Shown here one piece after another: positions 1 to 7,277 of a stretch of 64,000 bases of DNA (its first letter is position 1; each line of letters begins with the position of its first letter). A program made the position numbers and the translations under genes. Origin of the DNA: JACKFB01 sp041389525 (GTDB taxonomy: Bacteria > Myxococcota_A > UBA9042 > PHBI01 > JACKFB01); contig JAWKRR010000012.1 in assembly GCA_041389525.1 (NCBI GenBank), positions 77,773 to 141,772 on the forward strand, written 5' to 3'. A model generated the notes under the pieces. That model had not been told where the DNA came from and did not search any database. It saw only the letters and a list, made by a program, of their open reading frames with translations.

Positions 1-271
1 GGTCGGCGCCGTAGAGGCTCATGACCGGCGCGCCCAAGATCGGATCGGGCTCGCCGCTCGCGGCGTAGGGCTCCATGTCCTGGTGCGTGCCCCAGATGCC
101 GTGCTCGGGCGCCAGCAACCGGACCAGCTTTACCCCGCGGACCTTGGGCAGGATGTGCGCCGCGTGGCGCCCCCACAGATCGACGGCGGTGTGATTGCAC
201 AGCAGCGCGACGCGCCGCCCGGAGAGGCCGTGGTCAAAGCCGGCCGAGAGTCTATCGAGCCCAGTATGCAT
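1..271 (-). CDS. NamZ-like (DUF1343) protein, N-terminal part
   Basis: This gene runs off the left edge, so only about the first 90 codons are present. The translation from the ATG at 271 begins MHTGLDRL, continues with GRRVALLCNHTAVD, and then has LLAPEHGIWGTHQD. These match the start of the DUF1343 family, which includes the exo-beta-N-acetylmuramidase NamZ of peptidoglycan recycling. No signal peptide is visible at this start, although some family members are exported. The next gene is divergent, with about 160 bp between them. That gap contains a small perfect hairpin (342-348 pairing with 356-362). Activity cannot be judged because the catalytic region lies outside the window. I am fairly sure of the family and less sure of the exact start. 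Confidence 0.7.
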   Translation of the reverse strand, partial: MHTGLDRLSAGFDHGLSGRRVALLCNHTAVDLWGRHAAHILPKVRGVKLVRLLAPEHGIWGTHQDMEPYAASGEPDPILGAPVMSLYGAD

Positions 272-432
272 GGCCCGGACGATGCCTCGAAGGCCTCGGG
301 TGCGCAAGCAGTGACTTGCCCCGCGCGCTTCGCTTCGCTCTGGGCTGGACCTCAGCCAGCCCACGCGGCAACCTCATCGCCATGATCGTAGCTGGCTTCG
401 CAACACTTCGAGCCGACACATCCTCTCACAGG

Positions 433-2664
433 ATGCGCGGGCTCGCCCTCAGCTTGGCTTTCATGGTGGGCGCCGCCTGCTCGGCGGTCGTCGAGGTGCC
501 CGACCGCGGGGGGCCTGACTCCGACGCGTCGGACGACCTGCCCACCCTCGACCTCGAGACCTCGGGCCCGAATTCGGCGCCAGGCCCGCCCGAGATCGCG
601 CTCGACCCCGCGGTCCCGACCACCCTCGACACCCTCCGCGTGACCATCACGAGCGAGGCGGTCGATCCCGATGGCGGGCCGCAGGCGATCACCTACCTCG
701 CGCGATGGTTCAAGGACGCGGCCCTGACGCTGCACTCGGGGCTCGAGATTCCGCCCCAGGTCACCCGCCGCGGCGAGACGTGGCGGGTAGAAGTGCGCGC
801 ATTCGACGGCGTGGCCGAGGGGCCTGTGGTCGCCGCGGAGGTGCTGGTCGCCAACTCGCCGCCGACCATCAGCGGCGTGCTCCTCGAGCCGAAAGACGCC
901 GACACCAAGACGCTGCTGGTGTGCACGCCCGGCGATCGCGAAGACGCCGACTCCGACGCGATCTCCATGAGCTACACCTGGACGCTGGAGGGCCAGCCGA
1001 TCGCCGGGGCCACCGCCGCCGCGCTGCAGCCGCCGCTCAAGGCCGGCAAGCGCTACGCCTGCGCCGCCACCCCCTTCGACGGGCAGGAGCAGGGCGAGAC
1101 CGTCGTCTCCAACGACGTCGTCCCCCTCGACCCGGAAGACATCAGCGACCTCCCGCTGATCTCCTTTCAGCCCAAATCGCTCGACATGGGCTCGGTGCTG
1201 CCCGGCGTCACGTCGGAGCGCGAGCTGACCGTTCACAATATCGGCATCGCCACCTTGGAGCTGACCGGCCGCGAGTTCACCGGTGACCCCTACTTCCAGC
1301 TCATCGGGAGCTTGCCGCGCACCGTCGAGCCGGGGGCCTCCACCACCTTCGTCGTCCGCTTCGCCACCGAGCTGCCCGGCCTCAAGAAGGGCGCGCTCTT
1401 CTTCGAGTCCAACGCCGGCAACGGCGCCCAGGTCAGCGTGCCGATGCTCGGGGTCGGCTCCTCGCCCTGCCTTCAGATTCAGCCGAGCTTCATCGACTTC
1501 GGTGGCGCCTACGTCGGCAGCCAGCACTCCCAGGACGTCAAGCTCATCTCCTGCGGCACCCTGCCGGTGACCATCGACTCCGCCGCCCTGGCCGCGCCGG
1601 CGAACTCGCCCTTCAAGCTGGACCTCTCGCCCGGCCCCGGCCCCATGCCGTGGACCCTCCAGGCCGGACAGACCATCACGGTGCGCGTCCGCTACTCGCC
1701 GCAGTTCGCCAGCAGCATCGGCGCGGACGGCTCGCCCGTGGCGGACACGGCCACCCTGAGCTTCCAGTCCGGCTTCAACCCGCTCATCAACATCCCCGTG
1801 CGCGCGTTCGCCAGCGCGACGGGTTGCCCGCAGGCGGTCATCGACGTCGAGGAGGGGCACTTCGTCGGCCCGGGCACGACGCTCTTCATCAACGGATCCA
1901 AGAGCTTCGCGCCGGGCGGCAAGCCTACGATCTTCTCGTGGTCGGTCACCGGTCCACCGGGGGCGGCCGTCCTGCCGCTGATGCCGAACTCGTCGTCGGA
2001 GGCCTTCACTTACGGGCCGGTCACCACGCTCGGCGCCTACAAGGTCGAGCTCAAGGTCTTCGACGAGGTCGACGGCAAGGTGATCCCAGGCTGCAGCACG
2101 GTCCAGTGGATCGTCGAGGTCAAGAAGGAGACCCCGCTGGTGGTCGAGGTGACCTGGGACACGCCCGGCGACCCGAACCAGGGGGACGTGGGTCCTGGCG
2201 TGGGTGCGGACATGGACATCCACATGCACAACGGCCACGGCACGCAGCCCGACTACGACGGCGACGGCATGCCCGACGGCTGGTTCGACTTCCTAAACGA
2301 CGTGTTTTGGTACGACACATCGCCGGATTGGGGCGTCCCTGGCGAGGCGGACGACCCGCAGCTGACCATCGAAGACCCCGACGGCAAGGGCCCAGAGCGC
2401 ATCGAGATGCCGCTGCCCGTCAAGGGCGAGCGCTACACGATCGGCGTGCACTGCTGGTCCAGCTACGGGTTCGGCCCCAGCGTCGTCACCGTCCGCGTCT
2501 GGGTGTTCGGCAATCTGGTCACCAAGGTCAGCGATGTCGTGCTCGATACGGGCGACCTGTGGGAGGTCGGCCGTGTGTCCTGGCCCACCGGCGCGTTCGA
2601 GGCGTCCAAGAGCGCTGACGGCGGCCCGCGACTCACCCCCGCCTACCCGAACGTGTTCCAGTAG
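433..2664 (+). CDS. Large surface lipoprotein with Ig/PKD-like and choice-of-anchor D-like domains
   Basis: I chose the ATG at 433 because it gives a short hydrophobic leader ending in a lipobox (MVGAAC), so this is probably a lipoprotein of 743 residues. After an acidic, Asp-rich linker come Ig/PKD-like segments that pair 'DPDGGPQAITY' and 'EDADSDAISMSYTWTL' style strands. They are followed by two ASH/choice-of-anchor D-type modules; the motifs 'DMGSVLPGVTSERELTVHN' and 'DFGGAYVGSQHSQDVKL' are typical. A further PKD-like domain and a C-terminal domain with 'GADMDIHM' and 'DYDGDGMPDGW' complete it. The Asp-rich loop in the last part could bind calcium. Longer in-frame starts exist upstream but would bury the leader. 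The exact role is unknown; proteins of this layout are common cell-surface proteins in Myxococcota. Confidence 0.75.
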   Translation: MRGLALSLAFMVGAACSAVVEVPDRGGPDSDASDDLPTLDLETSGPNSAPGPPEIALDPAVPTTLDTLRVTITSEAVDPDGGPQAITYLARWFKDAALTLHSGLEIPPQVTRRGETWRVEVRAFDGVAEGPVVAAEVLVANSPPTISGVLLEPKDADTKTLLVCTPGDREDADSDAISMSYTWTLEGQPIAGATAAALQPPLKAGKRYACAATPFDGQEQGETVVSNDVVPLDPEDISDLPLISFQPKSLDMGSVLPGVTSERELTVHNIGIATLELTGREFTGDPYFQLIGSLPRTVEPGASTTFVVRFATELPGLKKGALFFESNAGNGAQVSVPMLGVGSSPCLQIQPSFIDFGGAYVGSQHSQDVKLISCGTLPVTIDSAALAAPANSPFKLDLSPGPGPMPWTLQAGQTITVRVRYSPQFASSIGADGSPVADTATLSFQSGFNPLINIPVRAFASATGCPQAVIDVEEGHFVGPGTTLFINGSKSFAPGGKPTIFSWSVTGPPGAAVLPLMPNSSSEAFTYGPVTTLGAYKVELKVFDEVDGKVIPGCSTVQWIVEVKKETPLVVEVTWDTPGDPNQGDVGPGVGADMDIHMHNGHGTQPDYDGDGMPDGWFDFLNDVFWYDTSPDWGVPGEADDPQLTIEDPDGKGPERIEMPLPVKGERYTIGVHCWSSYGFGPSVVTVRVWVFGNLVTKVSDVVLDTGDLWEVGRVSWPTGAFEASKSADGGPRLTPAYPNVFQ

Positions 2665-2741
2665 CGGACCCCTCGCAAGTGTCTGCGAGAGAAGCGGCAG
2701 CGCGCGTTTGACGGCCTCGGATCGCGTGCTATTGTCGGCCT

Positions 2742-3527
2742 ATGTCATCGACGACTTCCAAAACCGCAGATAGTTGCACGCTGCTCCTTGAGACAGGCGA
2801 CGTGCCGGGCAAAATCCTCCGGAAGGACGCGGCGGGCATGCGATTGCACGTGGATCGCGTCGTCAGCCCGGGCGGGACGCTGAAGATGGCGTTTCAGCAC
2901 AGCGGTGGCACTCCGGGCGCCGTGCGGGTGATGACCGCGGTGGACGAGGTCAAAGAGTTCGACGGCCGCACGGTCATCGAGGCCCGCTACCTGGCGCTCC
3001 ACAGCGTCGGCGGCAAAGAGTGCTTGGCCAGCTTCCTCACCGAGTTCGTGGGGGTCGCGACGCCGGATGCCTCCGCCTACAAAGAGGGCGCCGGCGGCAT
3101 GTTCTACGGCTTCCGGGCGACGCGAGGCACTCCGCCGCGGCCCGAGGGGCCCGTCAGCCGCTCCACCGGCCAGGTTCAGCACTCCGAGCGCCGCGAACAG
3201 CGCGTGGTGGTCCGCGTCCCGGTGGTCGTCCGGGTCGGGACCGACACATTCCGCGCCCAGGCTTACAACATCAGCTTCAGCGGTATTTATCTGCTGGCCA
3301 CCGAGACCCTGCCGCCCGTCGGCACCCGCGTCGTCGTGGGCTTCCCGGTCGCGATGCACGCCAAGCCCTTCAACGTGAAGCTGTCGGGCGAGGTGGTCTG
3401 GGCGATGCCTGCCATGACCGCGACGGAAGGCGGCGGCCTCGGCATCCGCATCGCGCAGATCGATGACGACGCCAAGGGCGAGGTCTGGCGAGAGTACATC
3501 GCCCGCGAGTCGGAGTTCTCGGCCTAG
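2742..3527 (+). CDS. PilZ-domain protein
   Basis: This 261-residue cytosolic protein carries a C-terminal PilZ domain (about residues 148-250). The c-di-GMP-binding signature is visible as an Arg-rich box (RREQRVVVRVPV) followed by the NISFSGIYL motif, the usual RxxxR and (D/N)xSxxG pair. The first ~120 residues look like a diverged second PilZ/YcgR-like barrel ('AAGMRLHVDRVVSPGGTLKM') that lacks the binding motifs. The expected role is a c-di-GMP effector for motility or envelope control, but no partner gene is adjacent. It lies 77 bp downstream of the surface lipoprotein and converges on hmgA with a 40-bp gap. Confidence 0.8.
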   Translation: MSSTTSKTADSCTLLLETGDVPGKILRKDAAGMRLHVDRVVSPGGTLKMAFQHSGGTPGAVRVMTAVDEVKEFDGRTVIEARYLALHSVGGKECLASFLTEFVGVATPDASAYKEGAGGMFYGFRATRGTPPRPEGPVSRSTGQVQHSERREQRVVVRVPVVVRVGTDTFRAQAYNISFSGIYLLATETLPPVGTRVVVGFPVAMHAKPFNVKLSGEVVWAMPAMTATEGGGLGIRIAQIDDDAKGEVWREYIARESEFSA

Positions 3528-3567
3528 GCGCTGGCCTGGGGCTGGAGGGCGCCGGGTTCCGCGCTCG

Positions 3568-4740
3568 CTACGGCACGAAGCTCATGTGGTAGCCGGCCTG
3601 CTCGATGGCTTTGGCCGCGCTGGTCGGCCGCAGCGGCGAGAAGGTGTCCAGCATGACCGCAAGCTCGGTCGTCTCGCGCTGGCCGATGCTCGCCTCGTAA
3701 GCGCCCGGGTGCGGGCCGTGCATCGTGCCCATCGGGTGGTAGCTGATCGACCCGGGGCCCACGCCGCGCCGCGACGTGAAGTGGCCGTCGCAGTAGAAGA
3801 TGGCCTCGTCGCAGTGCACCGATTGGTGCGGGTAGGGGCACGGGATCGCCTCGGGGTGCGTGTCGACGAGGCGCGGCACGAAGCTGCAGATGAGGCCGCC
3901 GCGCGTGGCGAAGGTCCCGTGGATGGTCGGCGGCAGATGCACCGAGCCGGTCTTCGGCTGAAAGGCCAGGATGGGGAAGGCGAAGGGCCAGACGGTGCCG
4001 TCCCAACCCACCACGTCCAGCGGGTTGGCTGCCAGGGTGTACTCGCTGAAGACCCCGTCGCGCTTTCCGACCACCGTGCGAATCCCCTCGTCGCGCGGTC
4101 CATCGAAGACCGGGCGGCGGAAGTCGCGGTGGGTGTAAGGCGCGTCCATCCGCAGCTGGCCCGTCTCGTTTCGAAATTGCCGCGGCACGTGGAAATCGCC
4201 GAGCAGCTCAAGGCAGAGCCAGTGCTGCGCGACGCCCGGCTCGAGGATGAACCGGTGGGTCACGCCGCGGGGGACGAGCACGTAGTCCTTGGCTCCAAAC
4301 GCGACGTCGCCCATCAGCGTGCGCAGCAGGCCGCCGCCCTCGTGGATGTAGTAGAGGTCGTCGCCGTCGCCGTTCTCGAAGTAGGCGAGGTCGGACGCGC
4401 CGGGCCGCAGCACGCCGACGACCACGTCCGCGTTGGCCAAGATCGGCACGCGCGCGTCCATGGGCGAGCGGCCGTTGGCGGGCAGGTCGGCGGAGAGGTA
4501 GTGGCGCCGCAGCAGCGGCTCGCCCAGATGCCCTGCAGCCGTCGCCGCGTCGGGAAACCCGTGCTCGCTCAGGGCGACGGCCGTGTGCACGTGCGGCGCG
4601 GCCTCGCGATACAGGATGGTGAAGGCGCCATCGAACCCGTGCCGCGTCAGGCAGTGCTCGTGGCGCATCGCGCCGTCGGGTCCGCGCGAGATCGTGTGTG
4701 GCTTGGCCGGCAGCTCGCCGGCGCTCATCCGGTCGATCAC
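3568..4740 (-). CDS. hmgA: Homogentisate 1,2-dioxygenase
   Basis: This gene should encode the iron(II) ring-cleaving dioxygenase that converts homogentisate to maleylacetoacetate in tyrosine breakdown. The 390-residue cupin-type protein has the family's conserved C-terminal stretch, including 'PLDVVGWDGTVWPFAF', 'THPEAIPCPYPHQSVHCDE' and 'HPMGTMHGPHPGAYEA', whose His and Glu residues form the iron site. It is shorter than the ~430-residue proteobacterial and human enzymes, mostly at the N terminus. The ATG overlaps the hpd stop codon by 4 nt, so the two are translationally coupled in one catabolic operon. No fumarylacetoacetase or maleylacetoacetate isomerase gene is nearby. Confidence 0.87.
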   Translation of the reverse strand: MIDRMSAGELPAKPHTISRGPDGAMRHEHCLTRHGFDGAFTILYREAAPHVHTAVALSEHGFPDAATAAGHLGEPLLRRHYLSADLPANGRSPMDARVPILANADVVVGVLRPGASDLAYFENGDGDDLYYIHEGGGLLRTLMGDVAFGAKDYVLVPRGVTHRFILEPGVAQHWLCLELLGDFHVPRQFRNETGQLRMDAPYTHRDFRRPVFDGPRDEGIRTVVGKRDGVFSEYTLAANPLDVVGWDGTVWPFAFPILAFQPKTGSVHLPPTIHGTFATRGGLICSFVPRLVDTHPEAIPCPYPHQSVHCDEAIFYCDGHFTSRRGVGPGSISYHPMGTMHGPHPGAYEASIGQRETTELAVMLDTFSPLRPTSAAKAIEQAGYHMSFVP

Positions 4741-5873
4741 CGCTTCTTCACCTGCTCGCGCTCGATGGACTCGAAGAGCGCGCGGAAGTTGCCCTCGCCG
4801 AAGCCGCGGTCGCCTTTTCGCTGGATAATCTCGAAGAAGAAGGGCCCCGCCTCTTCATCCTCGTACAGGCCCGCGGCCTCTTTGAGAAAGATCTGCAGCA
4901 GGTAGCTGCCCCCGGGCTTGCCGTCGACCAGGATCTCGAGCGACTCGAGCTCGGCGATGTCCTCGTCGAGGGTCACCCCGAGCGTCTCGAGCCGCGCCGG
5001 GAGCATCTGGTAGTAGCTGGGCGGCGTCGGCATGAAGACCACGCCACGCTCGCGAAGCTCTCGCACCGTGCTGATGATGTCGGTGACGGCGAAGGCGACG
5101 TGCTGGATGCCGGGCCCGTAGTTGTCCATCACGAAGGTGTAGATCTGCGAGTCCTCGAAGTGCGGCCGCATCGGCTCGTTGTTCGCGAACTTCGCGCCGG
5201 AGCGCGGGTCCCACAGCACGATCGACTTCAGCCCGGAGCCGTGGTCTTCGCTGGGCGCGACGTCGTCGGTGTGAAACGCGATGTCCCAGTACTGCTCGAA
5301 ACCCAGCACGGTCTTGCACCAGAGGACCATGGGTTCGAGGGTCAGGAAGTTTGAGGTGACATGGTCGAAGGCCTCGAACTGCATGCAGTTCTTTCCGCCT
5401 GACGGCGTCGGCAACCGCTCCACGCCCGGCAGCGGGTCCTCGAAGCCGTCGCGCTGGCAGAAGCGGAAGAGCGCCTCGCCAAAGGGCGTGGTGATGTCGA
5501 AGTACCCGTAGCGCCCGCCGCCAGCGCCGGTGACCCAGCGCGGCGCGTCGACGAAGGTCGCGTTGCGCTCGGCGAGCAGCGCGGCGGTGGCCTCTAGATC
5601 CTCGACCTCGAAGATCAGCGACGAGATCCCGTCGGGGTGGCGCTTCAAGTAGCGGCCCGAGCGACTCCGAGGCCGCATCGGCTGGGTCACGATGACGCGG
5701 ATCCCGCCGGCCTCGTACACCTCGGTGCGTTCGCCATTGGCCCGTTCCAGCGCGGTGGTGGAGCGCGCGACCAACGCGAAGTCGAAGGCCTCCGAATAGA
5801 AGCCCTCCGAGCGTAGCAAGTTGTTCACGTCGAAGACGATGCCTTCCATGCGCTTGATGCCGAGGTCGGCCAC
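4737..5873 (-). CDS. hpd: 4-hydroxyphenylpyruvate dioxygenase
   Basis: The product would convert 4-hydroxyphenylpyruvate to homogentisate, the step just before hmgA. I chose a GTG start at 5873: it follows an AGGAG site at 7-nt spacing and gives the family-typical N terminus VADLGIKRMEG, making 378 residues. The upstream in-frame ATG at 6068 would add 65 residues that look non-coding and cross a dispersed repeat. Two vicinal-oxygen-chelate domains are present. The iron ligands are expected in 'FDHVTSNF', 'GIQHVAFAV' and the C-terminal 'FFFEIIQRKGDRGFGEGNF', which is very characteristic. The gene overlaps hmgA by ATGA. Confidence 0.9.
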   Translation of the reverse strand: MADLGIKRMEGIVFDVNNLLRSEGFYSEAFDFALVARSTTALERANGERTEVYEAGGIRVIVTQPMRPRSRSGRYLKRHPDGISSLIFEVEDLEATAALLAERNATFVDAPRWVTGAGGGRYGYFDITTPFGEALFRFCQRDGFEDPLPGVERLPTPSGGKNCMQFEAFDHVTSNFLTLEPMVLWCKTVLGFEQYWDIAFHTDDVAPSEDHGSGLKSIVLWDPRSGAKFANNEPMRPHFEDSQIYTFVMDNYGPGIQHVAFAVTDIISTVRELRERGVVFMPTPPSYYQMLPARLETLGVTLDEDIAELESLEILVDGKPGGSYLLQIFLKEAAGLYEDEEAGPFFFEIIQRKGDRGFGEGNFRALFESIEREQVKKR

Positions 5874-5990
5874 GGATCTTCTCCTACCGGACGGGGGCGT
5901 GAGGGGCTTCGATCGCGCGTAACCATAGTGCACCGACGGGACCGGCGACAACGGCAGTATAGTGCGGCGGCAGGTGCTCCAGAAGCTCCC

Positions 5991-6027
5991 CTCCGTGCTC
6001 CTCCGTGCCTCCGCGTCTCCGTGGTAA
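5991..6027. repeat. Dispersed CTCCGTG-type intergenic repeat, copy 1
   Basis: A 37-nt unit built from CTCCGTG-like steps and ending in GTGGTAA lies between the divergent hpd and serC genes. A second copy at 58128-58164 differs at only two positions. The reverse strand reads through as a TTETRRHGG-like peptide, a phrase I recall from many spurious annotated ORFs, so this seems to be a widespread non-coding repeat and not a gene. Confidence 0.7.
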
Positions 6028-6145
6028 GAGCGCAGCCCCTCAAGCGCCGCCGGATCCGGTCGGATCACCGCCCCAGCCGATGTTTCGGCGTGCCGCCGGC
6101 CTCAACTCGTGCGATCGTCGGCTCGCACCGCCTATGGAGGTCCTC

Positions 6146-7240
6146 GTGCTGCCCGAACGCCCTGTGAACTTCAGCCCCGGCCCCGCGATTTTGCCGCTGG
6201 AGGTCCTCGAGGAGGCCGCTCGCGGCGTGGTGGCGCTGCCCGATCTCGGGCTGTCGATCCTTGAGATAAGCCACCGCTCGCCCACCTTCGAGGCCATCCT
6301 CGCTGAGGCCCGCGACGGCATGCGGCGCCTGCTGGCGGTGCCCGACACGCACGAGATCCTCTTCCTTCAGGGCGGCGCCCGCGGGCAATTCGCCCAGGTG
6401 CCGCTTAACTTCCTGAAGCCCGGGCAGCGCGCTGGCGTCGTCGTGACGGGCGTGTGGGGCGAGGGCGCCTTCGAGGAGGCCGAGCGCGTCGGCGGCGCGT
6501 ACGTCTTGGCCAACGGCGTCGACAGCCGCTACGCCGTCCTGCCCGAGCTCGCGGGCCTCGCCATCCCGCCCGACACCGCCTACGTCCACACGACCTCGAA
6601 CAACACGGTCGTGGGCAGCCAGTGGCCCGAGATGCCCGACTTCGGCGCGGTCCCCCACATCAGCGATATGTCCTCGGACATCCTGTCGCGGCCCGTCGAC
6701 GTCAGCCGCTTCGCCCTCATCTACGCCGGCGCCCAGAAGAACATGGGCTGCTCCGGCCTCACGGTGGTCATCGTCGACCGCGCCTGGATGGAGCAGGGCC
6801 GCACGGACATCCCCGAGATCTGGCAGTACCGCGCCCAGGCGGCGAAAGACTCGATGCTCAACACGCCGCCCACCTTCGCCATCTACGTGCTGGGCCTGGT
6901 CATGCGCTGGCTCGAGGCCCGGGGCGGCGTCGCCGACATGCAGCGCGAAAACCTCGCGAAATCCGGCGCCATCTACGACGCCATCGCCAGGTCCGGCGGG
7001 TTCTACCGGCCCGCGGTCACCAAGGCCGCCGAGCGCTCGGTGATGAACGTCACCTTCCGTCTGGCCGACGAGGCGCTGGAGAAGCGCTTCGTCGCCGAAG
7101 CCGCCGCCGCCGGCCTCAGCGGACTCAAGGGCCACCGCATCGTCGGCGGGCTGCGCGCCTCGCTCTACAACGCCATGCCGCTCGCCGGCGCCCAGCGCTT
7201 GGCGGCCTTCATGGACGAGTTCGCCCGCAAGAACGGATGA
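6146..7240 (+). CDS. serC: Phosphoserine aminotransferase
   Basis: SerC transfers an amino group from glutamate to 3-phosphohydroxypyruvate in serine synthesis (and acts in pyridoxal phosphate synthesis in some bacteria). I chose the GTG at 6146 because a perfect GGAGG lies 5 nt upstream and the protein then starts at the conserved NFSPGPAILPLEVLE segment, giving 364 residues, the normal family length. An ATG at 6134 is in frame but has no ribosome site. Class V aminotransferase features include 'ISHRSPTFE', 'LFLQGGARGQFAQVPLNF' and the PLP lysine in 'YAGAQKNMG'. The stop codon falls inside a 20-bp duplication shared with hrpB. Confidence 0.93.
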   Translation: MLPERPVNFSPGPAILPLEVLEEAARGVVALPDLGLSILEISHRSPTFEAILAEARDGMRRLLAVPDTHEILFLQGGARGQFAQVPLNFLKPGQRAGVVVTGVWGEGAFEEAERVGGAYVLANGVDSRYAVLPELAGLAIPPDTAYVHTTSNNTVVGSQWPEMPDFGAVPHISDMSSDILSRPVDVSRFALIYAGAQKNMGCSGLTVVIVDRAWMEQGRTDIPEIWQYRAQAAKDSMLNTPPTFAIYVLGLVMRWLEARGGVADMQRENLAKSGAIYDAIARSGGFYRPAVTKAAERSVMNVTFRLADEALEKRFVAEAAAAGLSGLKGHRIVGGLRASLYNAMPLAGAQRLAAFMDEFARKNG

Positions 7241-7277
7241 TCGCCCAGGCGCTGCCTTGATCGCCCAGGCGCTGCCT
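7238..7277 (+). repeat. Perfect 20-bp tandem duplication at the serC-hrpB junction
   Basis: The sequence TGATCGCCCAGGCGCTGCCT occurs twice in a row with no mismatch. In the first copy an ATG (7237-7239) overlaps the serC stop codon and reads MIAQALP before hitting a stop. In the second copy the same peptide begins with TTG (7257) and continues into hrpB. Because 20 is not a multiple of three, the duplication separates the ATG from the hrpB frame. Confidence 0.95.

Noticed and set aside
352..2238. Long antisense frame under the surface lipoprotein
   Set aside because: Composition is Arg/Asp/Val/Gly-rich without motifs, and the plus-strand frame has a lipobox and repeated domains.
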